A DNA stretch of 64,000 bases from Perlucidibaca piscinae DSM 21586 (GTDB taxonomy: Bacteria; Pseudomonadota; Gammaproteobacteria; Pseudomonadales; Moraxellaceae). Positions 1 to 10,501 of this stretch are shown here, piece after piece. Under the pieces are notes generated by a model. That model searched no databases and had not been told where the DNA came from. It saw nothing but the letters and a program-made list of their open reading frames with translations. The DNA is taken from positions 62,001-126,000 of the forward strand of contig NZ_ATUE01000008.1 of assembly GCF_000420045.1 (NCBI RefSeq). The letters are read 5' to 3'. Position numbers and translations under genes: made by a program. The number at the start of each line of letters is the position of its first letter. The stretch's first letter is position 1.

Positions 1-753
1 TGGTCCGCGCAGCAGCTGTTCGGTTCCGAGACGGGCCCTGTGCTGAGCGCGGCTGATGCCGCCCAGCAGGAAGAGCTGCGTGCCATGAGCGCACGTCTGG
101 CTGAAATGCAGGCGCGCATGATGCGCATCGATGCACTGGGCGAGCATCTGGTCGAGCAGGCGGATCTCAAGGGCAACGAGTTCGACTTCAGCAGCAAGCC
201 GCCCATGGGCGGTCCTGAAGAGCCGCTGAGCATTCGCCTGGATGGTGACAATCTCGAACGCCGCATCGGCAGCCTGTCCGAAGAGCTGGCGGTGCGCGAA
301 GCCCAGCTGCGCGCGCTCGGCAGTGTTCTGCAGGGGCGCCGTCATGCCCATGTCGATCTCGACAACTCCCCGGTACGCGACGGCTACATGACCTCGCGCT
401 TCGGTTACCGTACCGATCCCTTCACCGGTCGCACGGCATTTCACGGCGGCATCGACTTTGCCGGTCCCGAAGGCAGCGACGTGTTTTCGGTGGCTGACGG
501 CGTGGTGACCTTTGCTGGCCAGCGTGCCGGCTACGGCAACCTGGTCGAGATCAATCACGGTGATGGTCTGGTGACACGCTATGCCCACGCGCGTGCGCTG
601 GCCGTGAAGGCCGGTGACATTGTCACCAAGGATCAGCTGGTCGCCTACATGGGATCGACAGGCCGTTCCACCGGCACCCACCTGCACTACGAGGTGCTGC
701 GCAACGGCAAGCACATCGACCCGAGCAGCGTGCTGACCCTGGCAAAGCGCTGA
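1..753 (+). CDS. M23 family metallopeptidase, 5' end outside the window
   Basis: The frame is open from base 1 and the protein begins upstream of the window; 250 residues are visible. The N-terminal part (bases 40-340) is rich in Glu, Leu, Arg and Ala and looks like a coiled coil. The C-terminal part is a LytM/peptidase M23 domain: a His-x3-Asp zinc motif (His codon 442, Asp codon 454) and the closing HLHYE motif (His codons 679 and 685). Such proteins cleave peptidoglycan cross-links in the periplasm or act as activators of amidases. Both zinc motifs are intact, so an active endopeptidase is likely. A GTG at base 40 could be an internal start, but the coding frame clearly continues before it. 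A terminator follows, so secA is probably a separate unit. Confidence 0.9.
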   Translation, partial: WSAQQLFGSETGPVLSAADAAQQEELRAMSARLAEMQARMMRIDALGEHLVEQADLKGNEFDFSSKPPMGGPEEPLSIRLDGDNLERRIGSLSEELAVREAQLRALGSVLQGRRHAHVDLDNSPVRDGYMTSRFGYRTDPFTGRTAFHGGIDFAGPEGSDVFSVADGVVTFAGQRAGYGNLVEINHGDGLVTRYAHARALAVKAGDIVTKDQLVAYMGSTGRSTGTHLHYEVLRNGKHIDPSSVLTLAKR

Positions 754-771
754 TCCTTGCTGCTGTTCATG

Positions 772-800
772 AAGGCCCGGCATGTCCGGGCCTTTTCATT
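772..800 (+). terminator. Rho-independent terminator after the M23 peptidase gene
   Basis: A 9-bp perfect stem (772-780 with 786-794) with a 5-base loop is followed by a T-rich run. It lies 19 bases after the stop codon and separates the peptidase gene from secA. Confidence 0.8.
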
Positions 801-878
801 TCCGCGATCGTGGTGCCGCCACTGGCGAAAGTCGGTAGAATGTTGCGCTGATTTGTCCGCCATCATCGAGTGTTGACC

Positions 879-3641
<2,763 letters not shown>

Positions 3642-3660
3642 ATTCGACAAGGAGCGCGTC

Positions 3661-4881
3661 ATGCCCGTGGGTGATCTGTCTCTGCCGGTGATGCACCCGG
3701 TGCCCGGCGTTCGTATCGGCATTGCCGAGGCGGGCGTGCGTTACAAGAACCGTCGCGATCTGGTGGTGTTCGAGCTGGCCGAGGGTGCGACCACGGCCGC
3801 CGTGTTCACCACCAACGCCTTCTGCGCCGCGCCGGTGCAGCTGGCCCGCCGCCATCTGGCGGCTGCCGCCCCGCGCTACCTGCTGATCAACACCGGCAAT
3901 GCCAATGCCGGTACCGGCGCTCCCGGCATGACTGCCGCCGAGCTGTCCTGCGAGACCCTGGCCAGCCTGTCCGGTGTGCAACCGGCCCAGGTGCTGCCGT
4001 TCTCCACCGGCGTCATCGGCGAGCTGCTCCCGGTGGCGCGCGTGCAGGCCGGACTGCCGGCCGCGCTGGCGGCGCTTGACGCGGACAACTGGACGGCGGC
4101 GGCCAGCGGCATCATGACCACCGATACCCTGCCCAAGGGCGCCAGCGAGCAGTTCACGGTCGCCGGCATCACCTACACGGTGACCGGCATCTCCAAGGGT
4201 GCCGGCATGATCCGCCCCAACATGGCCACCATGCTCGGCTATGTCGCCACCGACATGGCGGTGACGCAGGAGGTGCTGCAGGCACTGCTGCGCGAGGTCA
4301 ACGAGGCCTCCTTCAACCGCATCACCATCGACGGCGACACCTCGACCAACGACGCCTGCGTGCTGGTGGCCACCGGCAAGGCCGGCAATGCCCCGGTCAC
4401 CGCGGCTGATGGCGAGCTCTACGCCGCGCTGCGCGAGGTCGTGGCGCGCGTGTTCCTGCGTCTGGCACAGCTCATCGTGCGCGATGGCGAAGGTGCCACC
4501 AAGTTCATGACGGTACGTGTCGAGGGGGGTGGCAGCACCGACGAGTGCTGCGACGTCGCCTATGCCGTGGCGCATTCGCCGCTGATCAAGACCGCCTTCT
4601 TTGCCTCCGACCCCAACTGGGGCCGCATTCTTGCTGCCATCGGCCGCTCCGGCGTGCCGGCGCTGGACGTCACCCGGATCAATGTCTGGCTCGATGACGT
4701 GCTGCTGTGCGAGAACGGTGGCGCGGCCGCGAGCTACACCGAGGCGCAGGGCGCCGCGGTGATGCAGCAGCCGGAAATCACCATTCGCATCGACCTGGGC
4801 CGTGGCAGCTGTGCCGATACGGTATGGACCTGCGACTTCTCCTACGACTACGTCAAGATCAACGCCGACTACCGTTCCTGA
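3661..4881 (+). CDS. argJ: Bifunctional glutamate N-acetyltransferase / ornithine acetyltransferase ArgJ
   Basis: ArgJ moves the acetyl group from N-acetylornithine to glutamate, making arginine synthesis cyclic; the bifunctional form can also use acetyl-CoA. The 406-residue protein contains the self-cleavage motif PNMATML, with the scissile bond expected at Ala189-Thr190; Thr190 then becomes the nucleophile of the beta chain. The preceding KGAGMI stretch is also typical. The start ATG is supported by an AAGGAG ribosome site at 3649-3654, six bases upstream. The frame extends upstream into secA, but that part is a shadow. Mono- or bifunctionality cannot be decided from sequence alone. Confidence 0.96.
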   Translation: MPVGDLSLPVMHPVPGVRIGIAEAGVRYKNRRDLVVFELAEGATTAAVFTTNAFCAAPVQLARRHLAAAAPRYLLINTGNANAGTGAPGMTAAELSCETLASLSGVQPAQVLPFSTGVIGELLPVARVQAGLPAALAALDADNWTAAASGIMTTDTLPKGASEQFTVAGITYTVTGISKGAGMIRPNMATMLGYVATDMAVTQEVLQALLREVNEASFNRITIDGDTSTNDACVLVATGKAGNAPVTAADGELYAALREVVARVFLRLAQLIVRDGEGATKFMTVRVEGGGSTDECCDVAYAVAHSPLIKTAFFASDPNWGRILAAIGRSGVPALDVTRINVWLDDVLLCENGGAAASYTEAQGAAVMQQPEITIRIDLGRGSCADTVWTCDFSYDYVKINADYRS

Positions 4882-4903
4882 CGGTAGCGGCGCGTCTTCA
4901 GGC

Positions 4904-5887
4904 ATGAGCAGAAAGCGCGTCCTGGTCGTGGCGGCGGTCATCCGCGGTCATGACGGTCGTGTGCTGCTCGCTCGCCGCCCGCACGGCGTCCATCAGGGCG
5001 GGCTGTGGGAGTTTCCCGGTGGCAAGGTCGAGCCCGGCGAACCCGAACCGGTCGCGCTGGTGCGCGAGCTTCACGAGGAGCTGGGCATCACCGCCACGTG
5101 CTACCAGCCGCTGATCCGCATTGCCCATGATTACCCGGACAAGTCGGTGACCCTGTCGGTCTGGCTGGTCGATGCCTTCGCAGGTGCCGATGCCGTGTCG
5201 GGTGATGTCGGACGGGAAGGGCAGACGATACGCTGGTGGCCGCTGCAGGATCTGGTGACGCTGGATTTTCCGGCGGCCAACGTGCCCATCGTCGCGGCGG
5301 CGCGTCTGCCTGCGCTGTGGCGCATCACGCCCGCGCTGCCCGATGCCGCTGCCGTGCGCGCCTGGGCCCTGTCATGTCTGCGCCAGTCTGCCGACAGCGC
5401 CTTTGCGGATCAGGGCTGGCTGCTGCGCCTGCCGGACTGGCCGGACGCCGATTACCTGCCGCTGGCAGGCGAGCTGGTGGCGCTGGCCGCCACGCGCAAC
5501 ATCCCGGTCATGCTGCATGGCGACCCGCGCCGGCTGCAGCACTGTCCCGCGGCGGCTGGCGTGCACCTTCCGGCTGCCGTGGCGGCCGCGAGTGATTCAG
5601 CCCTGCTGCAGCGACCACGCCGCAACCACTGGCTGTCCATGGCCGCGCACAACCCGGACGAACTGGCGCTGGCGTCGCGTCTGGGCATGGATTTCGTTGC
5701 ACTGTCGCCGGTGCTGCCGACGTCCTCGCATCCTGACGCGCCGGGACTGGGCTGGGACACCTGGGCTGACTGGGTGGCGCCAGCGACCCTGCCGGTCTAT
5801 GCCCTCGGCGGTCTGCGCCCGGCGGATGTCGCTCGGGCGCGCGAGTCGGGCGGGCAGGGCGTGATGGGGATCAGCGGGTTTGCCTGA
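4904..5887 (+). CDS. Nudix hydrolase (MutT) fused to a thiamine-phosphate synthase-like domain
   Basis: The product is a 327-residue fusion. Residues 1-130 form a MutT-type Nudix domain with a complete Nudix box at residues 40-62 (pattern G-x5-E-x7-RELHEE-LGI). In the family this removes oxidised dGTP from the nucleotide pool. Residues about 140-327 resemble ThiE/TenI TIM barrels, with the LSPVLPT..HP..PGLGW stretch near the end. This fusion is common in gammaproteobacteria, where the second domain's role is not clear to me. I chose the ATG at 4904 because the Nudix fold starts at once (MSRKRVLVVAAVI). The gene overlaps the 3' end of yacG on the other strand by 17 bases. Confidence 0.93.
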   Translation: MSRKRVLVVAAVIRGHDGRVLLARRPHGVHQGGLWEFPGGKVEPGEPEPVALVRELHEELGITATCYQPLIRIAHDYPDKSVTLSVWLVDAFAGADAVSGDVGREGQTIRWWPLQDLVTLDFPAANVPIVAAARLPALWRITPALPDAAAVRAWALSCLRQSADSAFADQGWLLRLPDWPDADYLPLAGELVALAATRNIPVMLHGDPRRLQHCPAAAGVHLPAAVAAASDSALLQRPRRNHWLSMAAHNPDELALASRLGMDFVALSPVLPTSSHPDAPGLGWDTWADWVAPATLPVYALGGLRPADVARARESGGQGVMGISGFA

Positions 5888-6104
5888 GGTCGCTGCCGTC
5901 CTCGTCTGACACCTCGTCGTCCAGCGATGAGCTCACCGGAATGGCATAGCGTTCGCTGGCCCAGGCACCGAGGTCGATGAGGCGGCAGCGTTCGCTGCAG
6001 AACGGACGGAAGCGCGATGCCGGCTCCCAGCGCACCGGCTGCCGGCAATGCGGGCAGGCGATCATGCGCACCGCGCCGTCAGTCAGGTCATGTTTCGGAC
6101 TCAT
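5871..6104 (-). CDS. yacG: DNA gyrase inhibitor / zinc-binding protein YacG
   Basis: A 77-residue protein with the YacG four-cysteine zinc site: CPHC followed about 17 residues later by FCSERC, then the conserved RLIDLGAW stretch. In E. coli YacG binds GyrB and blocks DNA binding by gyrase. The tail is acidic. The ATG overlaps the coaE stop codon (ATGA, 6101-6104), so the two are translationally coupled, and it is the last gene of the pilABCD-coaE-yacG transcript. An internal Met 14 residues in (just before CPHC) is an alternative start. Confidence 0.93.
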   Translation of the reverse strand: MSPKHDLTDGAVRMIACPHCRQPVRWEPASRFRPFCSERCRLIDLGAWASERYAIPVSSSLDDEVSDEDGSDLRQTR

Positions 6105-6706
6105 TCGTCACGGCTCCAGGCCAGATAGGTCTGATGCAGGCGTTCCACGCCCTGCTGCAGGGCCTCCAGCGTGCCGGTGTTGTCGAGCACGTCGTCGGCG
6201 CGTGCCAGGCGCTGCTCGCGCCGCCACTGTGCCGCCATGATGGCATCGATCTGTGCCGGACTGACGCCGTCACGGCTGCTGGCACGGGCACGCTGCACCG
6301 CCTCGGGCACGTCGACAAGCAGGGTGCGCTGCACCATCTCGGCCTGACCGCTTTCCCACAGCAGCGGCGAGGCGAGGATGACGTAGGGCGAAGTCCCGGC
6401 GGCCAGCTGCCGCTGCAGGGCCTCCCGGATGGCCGGATGGGTGATTGACTCCAGCACCTTGCGCTCGGCAGGATCGGCAAACACCTTCTCGCGCAGCACG
6501 GCGCGGCGCAGCGCGCCATGTTCATCGATGACCTCGGTACCGAAGTGGGCTGCGATGGCGGCCAGTGCCGGCTGCCCCGGCTGCACCACCTCGCGCGATA
6601 CCACGTCGGCATCGACCACGGTGATGCCAAGGCGCTGGAAATGGTCGGTGGCGGCGGTCTTTCCGGAGCCTATGCCGCCGGTGACGCCGAGAATGCGGGA
6701 TGCCAT
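6101..6706 (-). CDS. coaE: Dephospho-CoA kinase CoaE
   Basis: CoaE phosphorylates dephospho-CoA to coenzyme A, the last step of CoA synthesis. The 201-residue protein opens with a P-loop (GGIGSGKT, residues 9-16) and has the DAD motif at about residue 33 (VVDADVVSREVV) and the usual lid and C-terminal helices; family length is about 200. The frame is open much further upstream, but the ATG at 6706 fits the family N-terminus (MASRILGVTGGIGSGKT). It lies 17 bases after pilD. The pilD-coaE-yacG order is widely conserved in Pseudomonadales and relatives. Confidence 0.96.
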   Translation of the reverse strand: MASRILGVTGGIGSGKTAATDHFQRLGITVVDADVVSREVVQPGQPALAAIAAHFGTEVIDEHGALRRAVLREKVFADPAERKVLESITHPAIREALQRQLAAGTSPYVILASPLLWESGQAEMVQRTLLVDVPEAVQRARASSRDGVSPAQIDAIMAAQWRREQRLARADDVLDNTGTLEALQQGVERLHQTYLAWSRDE

Positions 6707-6723
6707 GTCGCGAGTTGCTCCGG

Positions 6724-7563
6724 TCAGCCGGCCAGCAGGGCCTGGGCGAAGTAGACGACACCGGCCAGGCTCAGCGCCGGACCGAAGGGGAAGGTGCCCT
6801 GCTGCTTGCGGCGCCAGCGCAGCCAGAATGCCATCAGCAAGCCCAGCAGCGAGGACAGCAGCAGGATGGCCGGCAGTACCATCGGGCCCAGCCATGCGCC
6901 AAGCGCGGCCAGCAGCTTGGTATCCCCGCCGCCGAGGCCGTCCTTGCCGGTGAACAGCTTGAACAGGGCGGCCATGATCCACAGGAACAGGTAGCCGCCA
7001 ACGGCACCCCAGACCGCCAGGTCCAGGCTGAGCGCGACCGGGCTCCAGCCCAGGCTGGCCAGCAGGATGCCGGCCCACATCAACGGCAGGGTCACCAGGT
7101 CGGGCAGCCACTGGCTGTCCCAGTCGATCAGGGTGGCCACCAGCAGGGTTTCCAGGAACAGGAAGGCCGCCGCCGCCTCGGGTGTCCAGCCCAGGCTGTG
7201 CCAGCTGCCCCAGGCCAGCAGCGCGGACAGCAGTTCGACCACCGGATAGCGTACCGGGATGCGTGCCTGGCAGTGACCGCAGCGGCCACGCAGCAGCAGC
7301 CAGCTCAGCACCGGCACCAGATGGTGCGGCGGCAGCGTGGTCTTGCACTGCGGGCAGTGTGAACGCGGGCGGCTCAGCGAAAGCTGCTCCAGCTCGCTGT
7401 CCGGCAGCGGGTCCAGACCCTGCTGTTCGCGCTCGAATTGACGCAGCTCGTTGCGCCAGGCCAGCTCGATCATGCGCGGCAGGCGATGGATGGCGACATT
7501 GGCAAAGCTGCCGAGGATGAGGCCGCTGGCGAGTACCAGCAGCAGTTGCACATCGGGGGTCAT
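6724..7563 (-). CDS. pilD: Prepilin peptidase / N-methyltransferase PilD
   Basis: PilD is an inner-membrane aspartic protease that removes the leader of type IV prepilins and methylates the new N-terminus. In the 279-residue protein I see the zinc cysteines C70, C73, C95 and C98, the two catalytic aspartates at about D147 (LIDWD) and D214 (GGGDTKLL), and about seven to eight hydrophobic helices. Cysteine motif plus both aspartates indicate a bifunctional enzyme. The ATG overlaps the pilC stop by one base (TGATG). Its substrate is presumably PilA of the same operon. Confidence 0.96.
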   Translation of the reverse strand: MTPDVQLLLVLASGLILGSFANVAIHRLPRMIELAWRNELRQFEREQQGLDPLPDSELEQLSLSRPRSHCPQCKTTLPPHHLVPVLSWLLLRGRCGHCQARIPVRYPVVELLSALLAWGSWHSLGWTPEAAAAFLFLETLLVATLIDWDSQWLPDLVTLPLMWAGILLASLGWSPVALSLDLAVWGAVGGYLFLWIMAALFKLFTGKDGLGGGDTKLLAALGAWLGPMVLPAILLLSSLLGLLMAFWLRWRRKQQGTFPFGPALSLAGVVYFAQALLAG

Positions 7564-8624
7564 CACACCACCTGTCCCAGTTGAAACATCGGCAAGTACA
7601 GCGCCAGCACGATGAGGCCGACCAGCGCACCCAGAAACAGCATCAGCAGGGGCTCCAGCCACTGGATGGCCTGCGCGCAGCCATCCCGGAAGTCCTGCTC
7701 GAACTGGCTGGCCAGTGCATCCAGCAAGGTGGCTAGCATACCGGATTCCTCTCCCACGGCGACCATCTGGCGGCACAGGGACGGATAGCCCGCGCGGTCG
7801 GCAAGCAGGCTGCTCAGTGGCTGGCCCTGGCTGATGCCGCGCCGGATGTCCTCCTGTGCGCCTGCCAGCGCGGACTCCTGAACGCGGGCGGCGGCCTGGC
7901 TCAGGCCGACCTCCAGCGGCAGTCCGCCGGCCAGGCTGTCATGCAGGGTGCGATGCCAGCAGCCCAGCCAGTAGCAGCGGGTCAGTCGGCCGGTCAGTGG
8001 CAGATGCCAGAGCAGGCGGTGCAGGATGTGACGCCAGCCGGGTCGTTGCGGCAGCTGCCAGCGCAACAGACCGGCAAGCACAAGCAGGGCGGCAAGCATG
8101 GCTGGCGCCAGTTGCTGCAGCAGCTGCGAGAGCAGCAGGACCTGTCGTGTCAGCAGGGGCAGTTCGGCATCGAAGCTGGCATAGAGTTCGGCAAAGCCGG
8201 GAACCACCTGGGTGAGCAGGAAGCCGGCCACCAGCATGGCGCCGGACAGGGCCAGCACCGGGTAGCGCAGCGCCCGACGCAGTTCTCGTTGCAGTGTCAG
8301 ACGTCGCGCCTGCAGCTGTGCCAGTCGCTGCAGCTGGCTCGACAACTGCCCGGTCTGCTCGGCCACCCGCAGCAGTGCCAGATCACCGACGCCCAGTGCC
8401 TGTCGCTGTTCAAGGCAGGCGGACAGAGGCTGACCCTGCTCAAGATGGGTCAGTACCGGTGACCAGTAGGCCTGTTCCTGTACCGGCTGCTGTGCCTGCA
8501 GCAGACGCAATGCCGGGTGCAAGGCGATGCCGGCCTGCAGCAGGGCGCCCAGCTGTGCCAGCCAGCGCTGGCGCGCCCAGGCATCCGGCGTGCGTGCACC
8601 TGCGGTCAGGCCGGGCAGGCGCAC
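7563..8624 (-). CDS. pilC: Type IV pilus inner-membrane platform protein PilC (short form)
   Basis: The protein has two T2SSF domains, each ending in a conserved GE.SG / AE.TG motif (AEQTG near 88-92 and VGEESG in the second half), and three membrane segments at about 121-142, 172-188 and 325-346. That is the PilC/GspF platform that couples the PilB motor to pilin assembly. At 353 residues it lacks about 50-70 residues found before the first domain in most PilC proteins; the frame starts with GTG at 8624 and already overlaps pilB by 19 bases. Gene order and domains make the assignment firm. Confidence 0.9.
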   Translation of the reverse strand: MRLPGLTAGARTPDAWARQRWLAQLGALLQAGIALHPALRLLQAQQPVQEQAYWSPVLTHLEQGQPLSACLEQRQALGVGDLALLRVAEQTGQLSSQLQRLAQLQARRLTLQRELRRALRYPVLALSGAMLVAGFLLTQVVPGFAELYASFDAELPLLTRQVLLLSQLLQQLAPAMLAALLVLAGLLRWQLPQRPGWRHILHRLLWHLPLTGRLTRCYWLGCWHRTLHDSLAGGLPLEVGLSQAAARVQESALAGAQEDIRRGISQGQPLSSLLADRAGYPSLCRQMVAVGEESGMLATLLDALASQFEQDFRDGCAQAIQWLEPLLMLFLGALVGLIVLALYLPMFQLGQVV

Positions 8625-9754
8625 GGTCCCAGCACCCGCTGCACTTCATCGTAGGTGGTCAGGCCGGACGCGATGGCGTCGCGGGCACTGGCGGCCAGTG
8701 TCGGCAGTCCGCCTGCATGGGCCAGCTCAAGCAGCTGTCCCGGCTCCGCGCCGGCCTGCAGCGCGTGGGCCAGCGGCACCGTCATGAGCAGACATTCGTA
8801 CAGGCCGAGACGTCCGACATAACCCTGATGACAGTGCGTGCAACCGCGCCCGGCCTGGCCCGGCAGCTCAGGGGCGCAGTGCGGACAGCGCTGCCGCACC
8901 AGACGCTGGGCCAGCACCAGGCGCACGCTGTCAGCCAGCAGCCAGGGCGGAACGCCCAGGTGCCTGAGCCGGGTCAGCGCCTCCAATGCCGATCCGGTAT
9001 GCAGTGTCGACAACACCAGATGGCCGGTCTCGGCAGCCTGGACCACCATCTCCGCCGTGGCCGGATCGCGGATCTCGCCCACCATCATCACGTCGGGATC
9101 CTGCCGCAGCAGGGCACGCAGCACCTGGCCGAAATCCAGCCCGATGCGTGGCTGGATCGCGGTCTGGCTGATGCCCGGCAGGACATGTTCAATGGGGTCC
9201 TCGATGGTGGCGAGATGGCGTGTCTGACGGTCCAGTGCCTGCAGGCAGGCGTAGAGCGTGGTGGTCTTGCCGGAGCCGGTCGGCCCGGTGATCAGGATCA
9301 GTCCGTCAGGATGAGCCAGCGCCTTGCGCAGGGCATCGGCCACGGGCGCTGGCAGGTTCAGGTCATCGAGTTGCAGGCGCTGTTCATCCCCGGTCAGGCG
9401 CAGGCAGAGCTTCTCGCCATGCAGGGTGGGCAGGCTGGCAATGCGTATGGAGCCCTGGCAGCCGTCATTGAGGCGACCATCCTGGGGCAGCCGCTGTTCC
9501 GCCAGATCGAGCCGGGCCAGCATCTTGAGGCGGGCGACCAGCCGTTGCTGCCAGCGCAGCGGGACCCAGAGCCAGTCCTGCAGCAGGCCATGGATGCGCA
9601 GCCTCAGCTGGGCGCCCTGCAGACGCGGGTCGATGTGCAGGTCCGACGCGCCGCTGGCGCGAGCACCCGCGAGCAAGGCGTCGACCCAGGCCTGCACCTG
9701 GTCATCCTGCTCAGGCAATGACGGTGTGGCGGCCAGCATGCCGTGGCCCGGCAT
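8606..9754 (-). CDS. pilB: Type IV pilus assembly ATPase PilB (short form)
   Basis: A secretion/pilus ATPase of the GspE/PilB family that powers pilus extension. From the ATG at 9754 it has 382 residues: Walker A at 157-164 (GPTGSGKT), an aspartate box (TIEDPIE), Walker B at 221-227 (DVMMVGE), a histidine box (HLVLSTLHTG), and the four-cysteine zinc site at about 290, 293, 305 and 308 that marks extension ATPases rather than PilT. The N-terminal ~180-residue domain of ordinary PilB (about 560 residues) is missing; only the domain next to the ATPase is kept. ATG 9754 lies one base after the pilA stop; GTG 9763 is an alternative. Confidence 0.9.
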   Translation of the reverse strand: MPGHGMLAATPSLPEQDDQVQAWVDALLAGARASGASDLHIDPRLQGAQLRLRIHGLLQDWLWVPLRWQQRLVARLKMLARLDLAEQRLPQDGRLNDGCQGSIRIASLPTLHGEKLCLRLTGDEQRLQLDDLNLPAPVADALRKALAHPDGLILITGPTGSGKTTTLYACLQALDRQTRHLATIEDPIEHVLPGISQTAIQPRIGLDFGQVLRALLRQDPDVMMVGEIRDPATAEMVVQAAETGHLVLSTLHTGSALEALTRLRHLGVPPWLLADSVRLVLAQRLVRQRCPHCAPELPGQAGRGCTHCHQGYVGRLGLYECLLMTVPLAHALQAGAEPGQLLELAHAGGLPTLAASARDAIASGLTTYDEVQRVLGPCACPA

Positions 9755-9755
9755 C

Positions 9756-10211
9756 TCAGCCACCTACGCCAGTCTGCTGACGGGTGCAGGCCGGATTGCC
9801 GGCATTGGCGACATTGCCCAGGGTCCAGCGCAGCTGGCCATCATCGAGGCTGGCGACGGCATCAACCCGGCAGTTGCCGGCACTGGCCGTGCCCAGCACG
9901 GTGGCGGTCAGCGAGCTGGCATCCGCGGCGGTCAGTGTCATCGCGGCACTGGCATGCTGTGGTTGCGGCAGTGCCGCCATGCCCAGCTCGGCCGCCGAGT
10001 CGCAGCCGGTGGCATCGCCGCCGTTCTGCTGCAGGCATTCGGCGATGGCGAGCTTGACCGGTTCGAGCTGCGTCAGGTTGCCACTCCAGCGTGCCCGGGT
10101 GACGTAGTCCTGGTATTGCGGAATGGCCACGGCCGCGAGTACCGCGACAATGGCGACGACAATCATCAGTTCAATGAGGCTGAAACCGGCTTGCGGGCGT
10201 GGTCCTGGCAT
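9756..10211 (-). CDS. pilA: Type IV pilin PilA (prepilin)
   Basis: A 151-residue prepilin. The leader of nine residues ends in Gly9 and is followed by Phe10 and the conserved pilin helix (FSLIELMIVVAIVAVLAA), with Glu at mature position 5. PilD should cut after Gly9. The C-terminal half has two cysteine pairs, one near CLQQNGGDATGC and one around GNCRV...PAC; the second could close the D-loop disulfide of type IVa pilins. It is the first gene of the operon. The frame is open upstream to 10355, but ATG 10211 is the only start giving a normal leader. No convincing sigma-54 site (GG-N10-GC type) was seen upstream. Confidence 0.92.
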   Translation of the reverse strand: MPGPRPQAGFSLIELMIVVAIVAVLAAVAIPQYQDYVTRARWSGNLTQLEPVKLAIAECLQQNGGDATGCDSAAELGMAALPQPQHASAAMTLTAADASSLTATVLGTASAGNCRVDAVASLDDGQLRWTLGNVANAGNPACTRQQTGVGG

Positions 10212-10290
10212 GTCTGCGCTCTCCGTCGACAGGGCTGTGACGAGAAGGTAGACACGATGCCGGATCGGCGCTGGCCGCTGGTCGGGCGAC

Positions 10291-10319
10291 TTGTCACTGG
10301 CGGGGTGGCTCGCTAGAAT
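10291..10319 (+). promoter_or_regulatory. Sigma-70 type promoter for tRNA-Thr
   Basis: TTGTCA (10291-10296) and TAGAAT (10314-10319) are separated by 17 bases, an excellent match to the housekeeping consensus, and the -10 box ends 29 bases before the tRNA gene. Confidence 0.8.
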
Positions 10320-10348
10320 CGCCCACCTGCCTGCGCCAGCGCCGGCAT

Positions 10349-10424
<76 letters not shown>

Positions 10425-10457
10425 TATTCATCTGTCACCGCCTTGCCGATGGCCATG

Positions 10458-10485
10458 AAAAAAGCGCCCCTCGGGGCGCTTTTTC
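10458..10485. terminator. Bidirectional terminator between tRNA-Thr and valS
   Basis: A GC-rich stem (10463-10469 with 10474-10480) with a CTCG loop, preceded by a run of A and followed by a run of T, so it can stop transcription on both strands: from the tRNA and from the convergent pepA-holC-valS operon. Confidence 0.9.
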
Positions 10486-10501
10486 GTTTCTGCAGCCGCT
10501 A

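Noticed and set aside
4882..4894. Sequence GACGGTAGCGGCG resembling the RfaH ops element
   Set aside because: It matches only part of the ops core, lies between argJ and the MutT gene, and is far from any polysaccharide operon.
10212..10348. Sigma-54 promoter for pilA
   Set aside because: I looked on the minus strand for the GG-N10-GC pattern of TGGCAC-N5-TTGC and found no convincing match.
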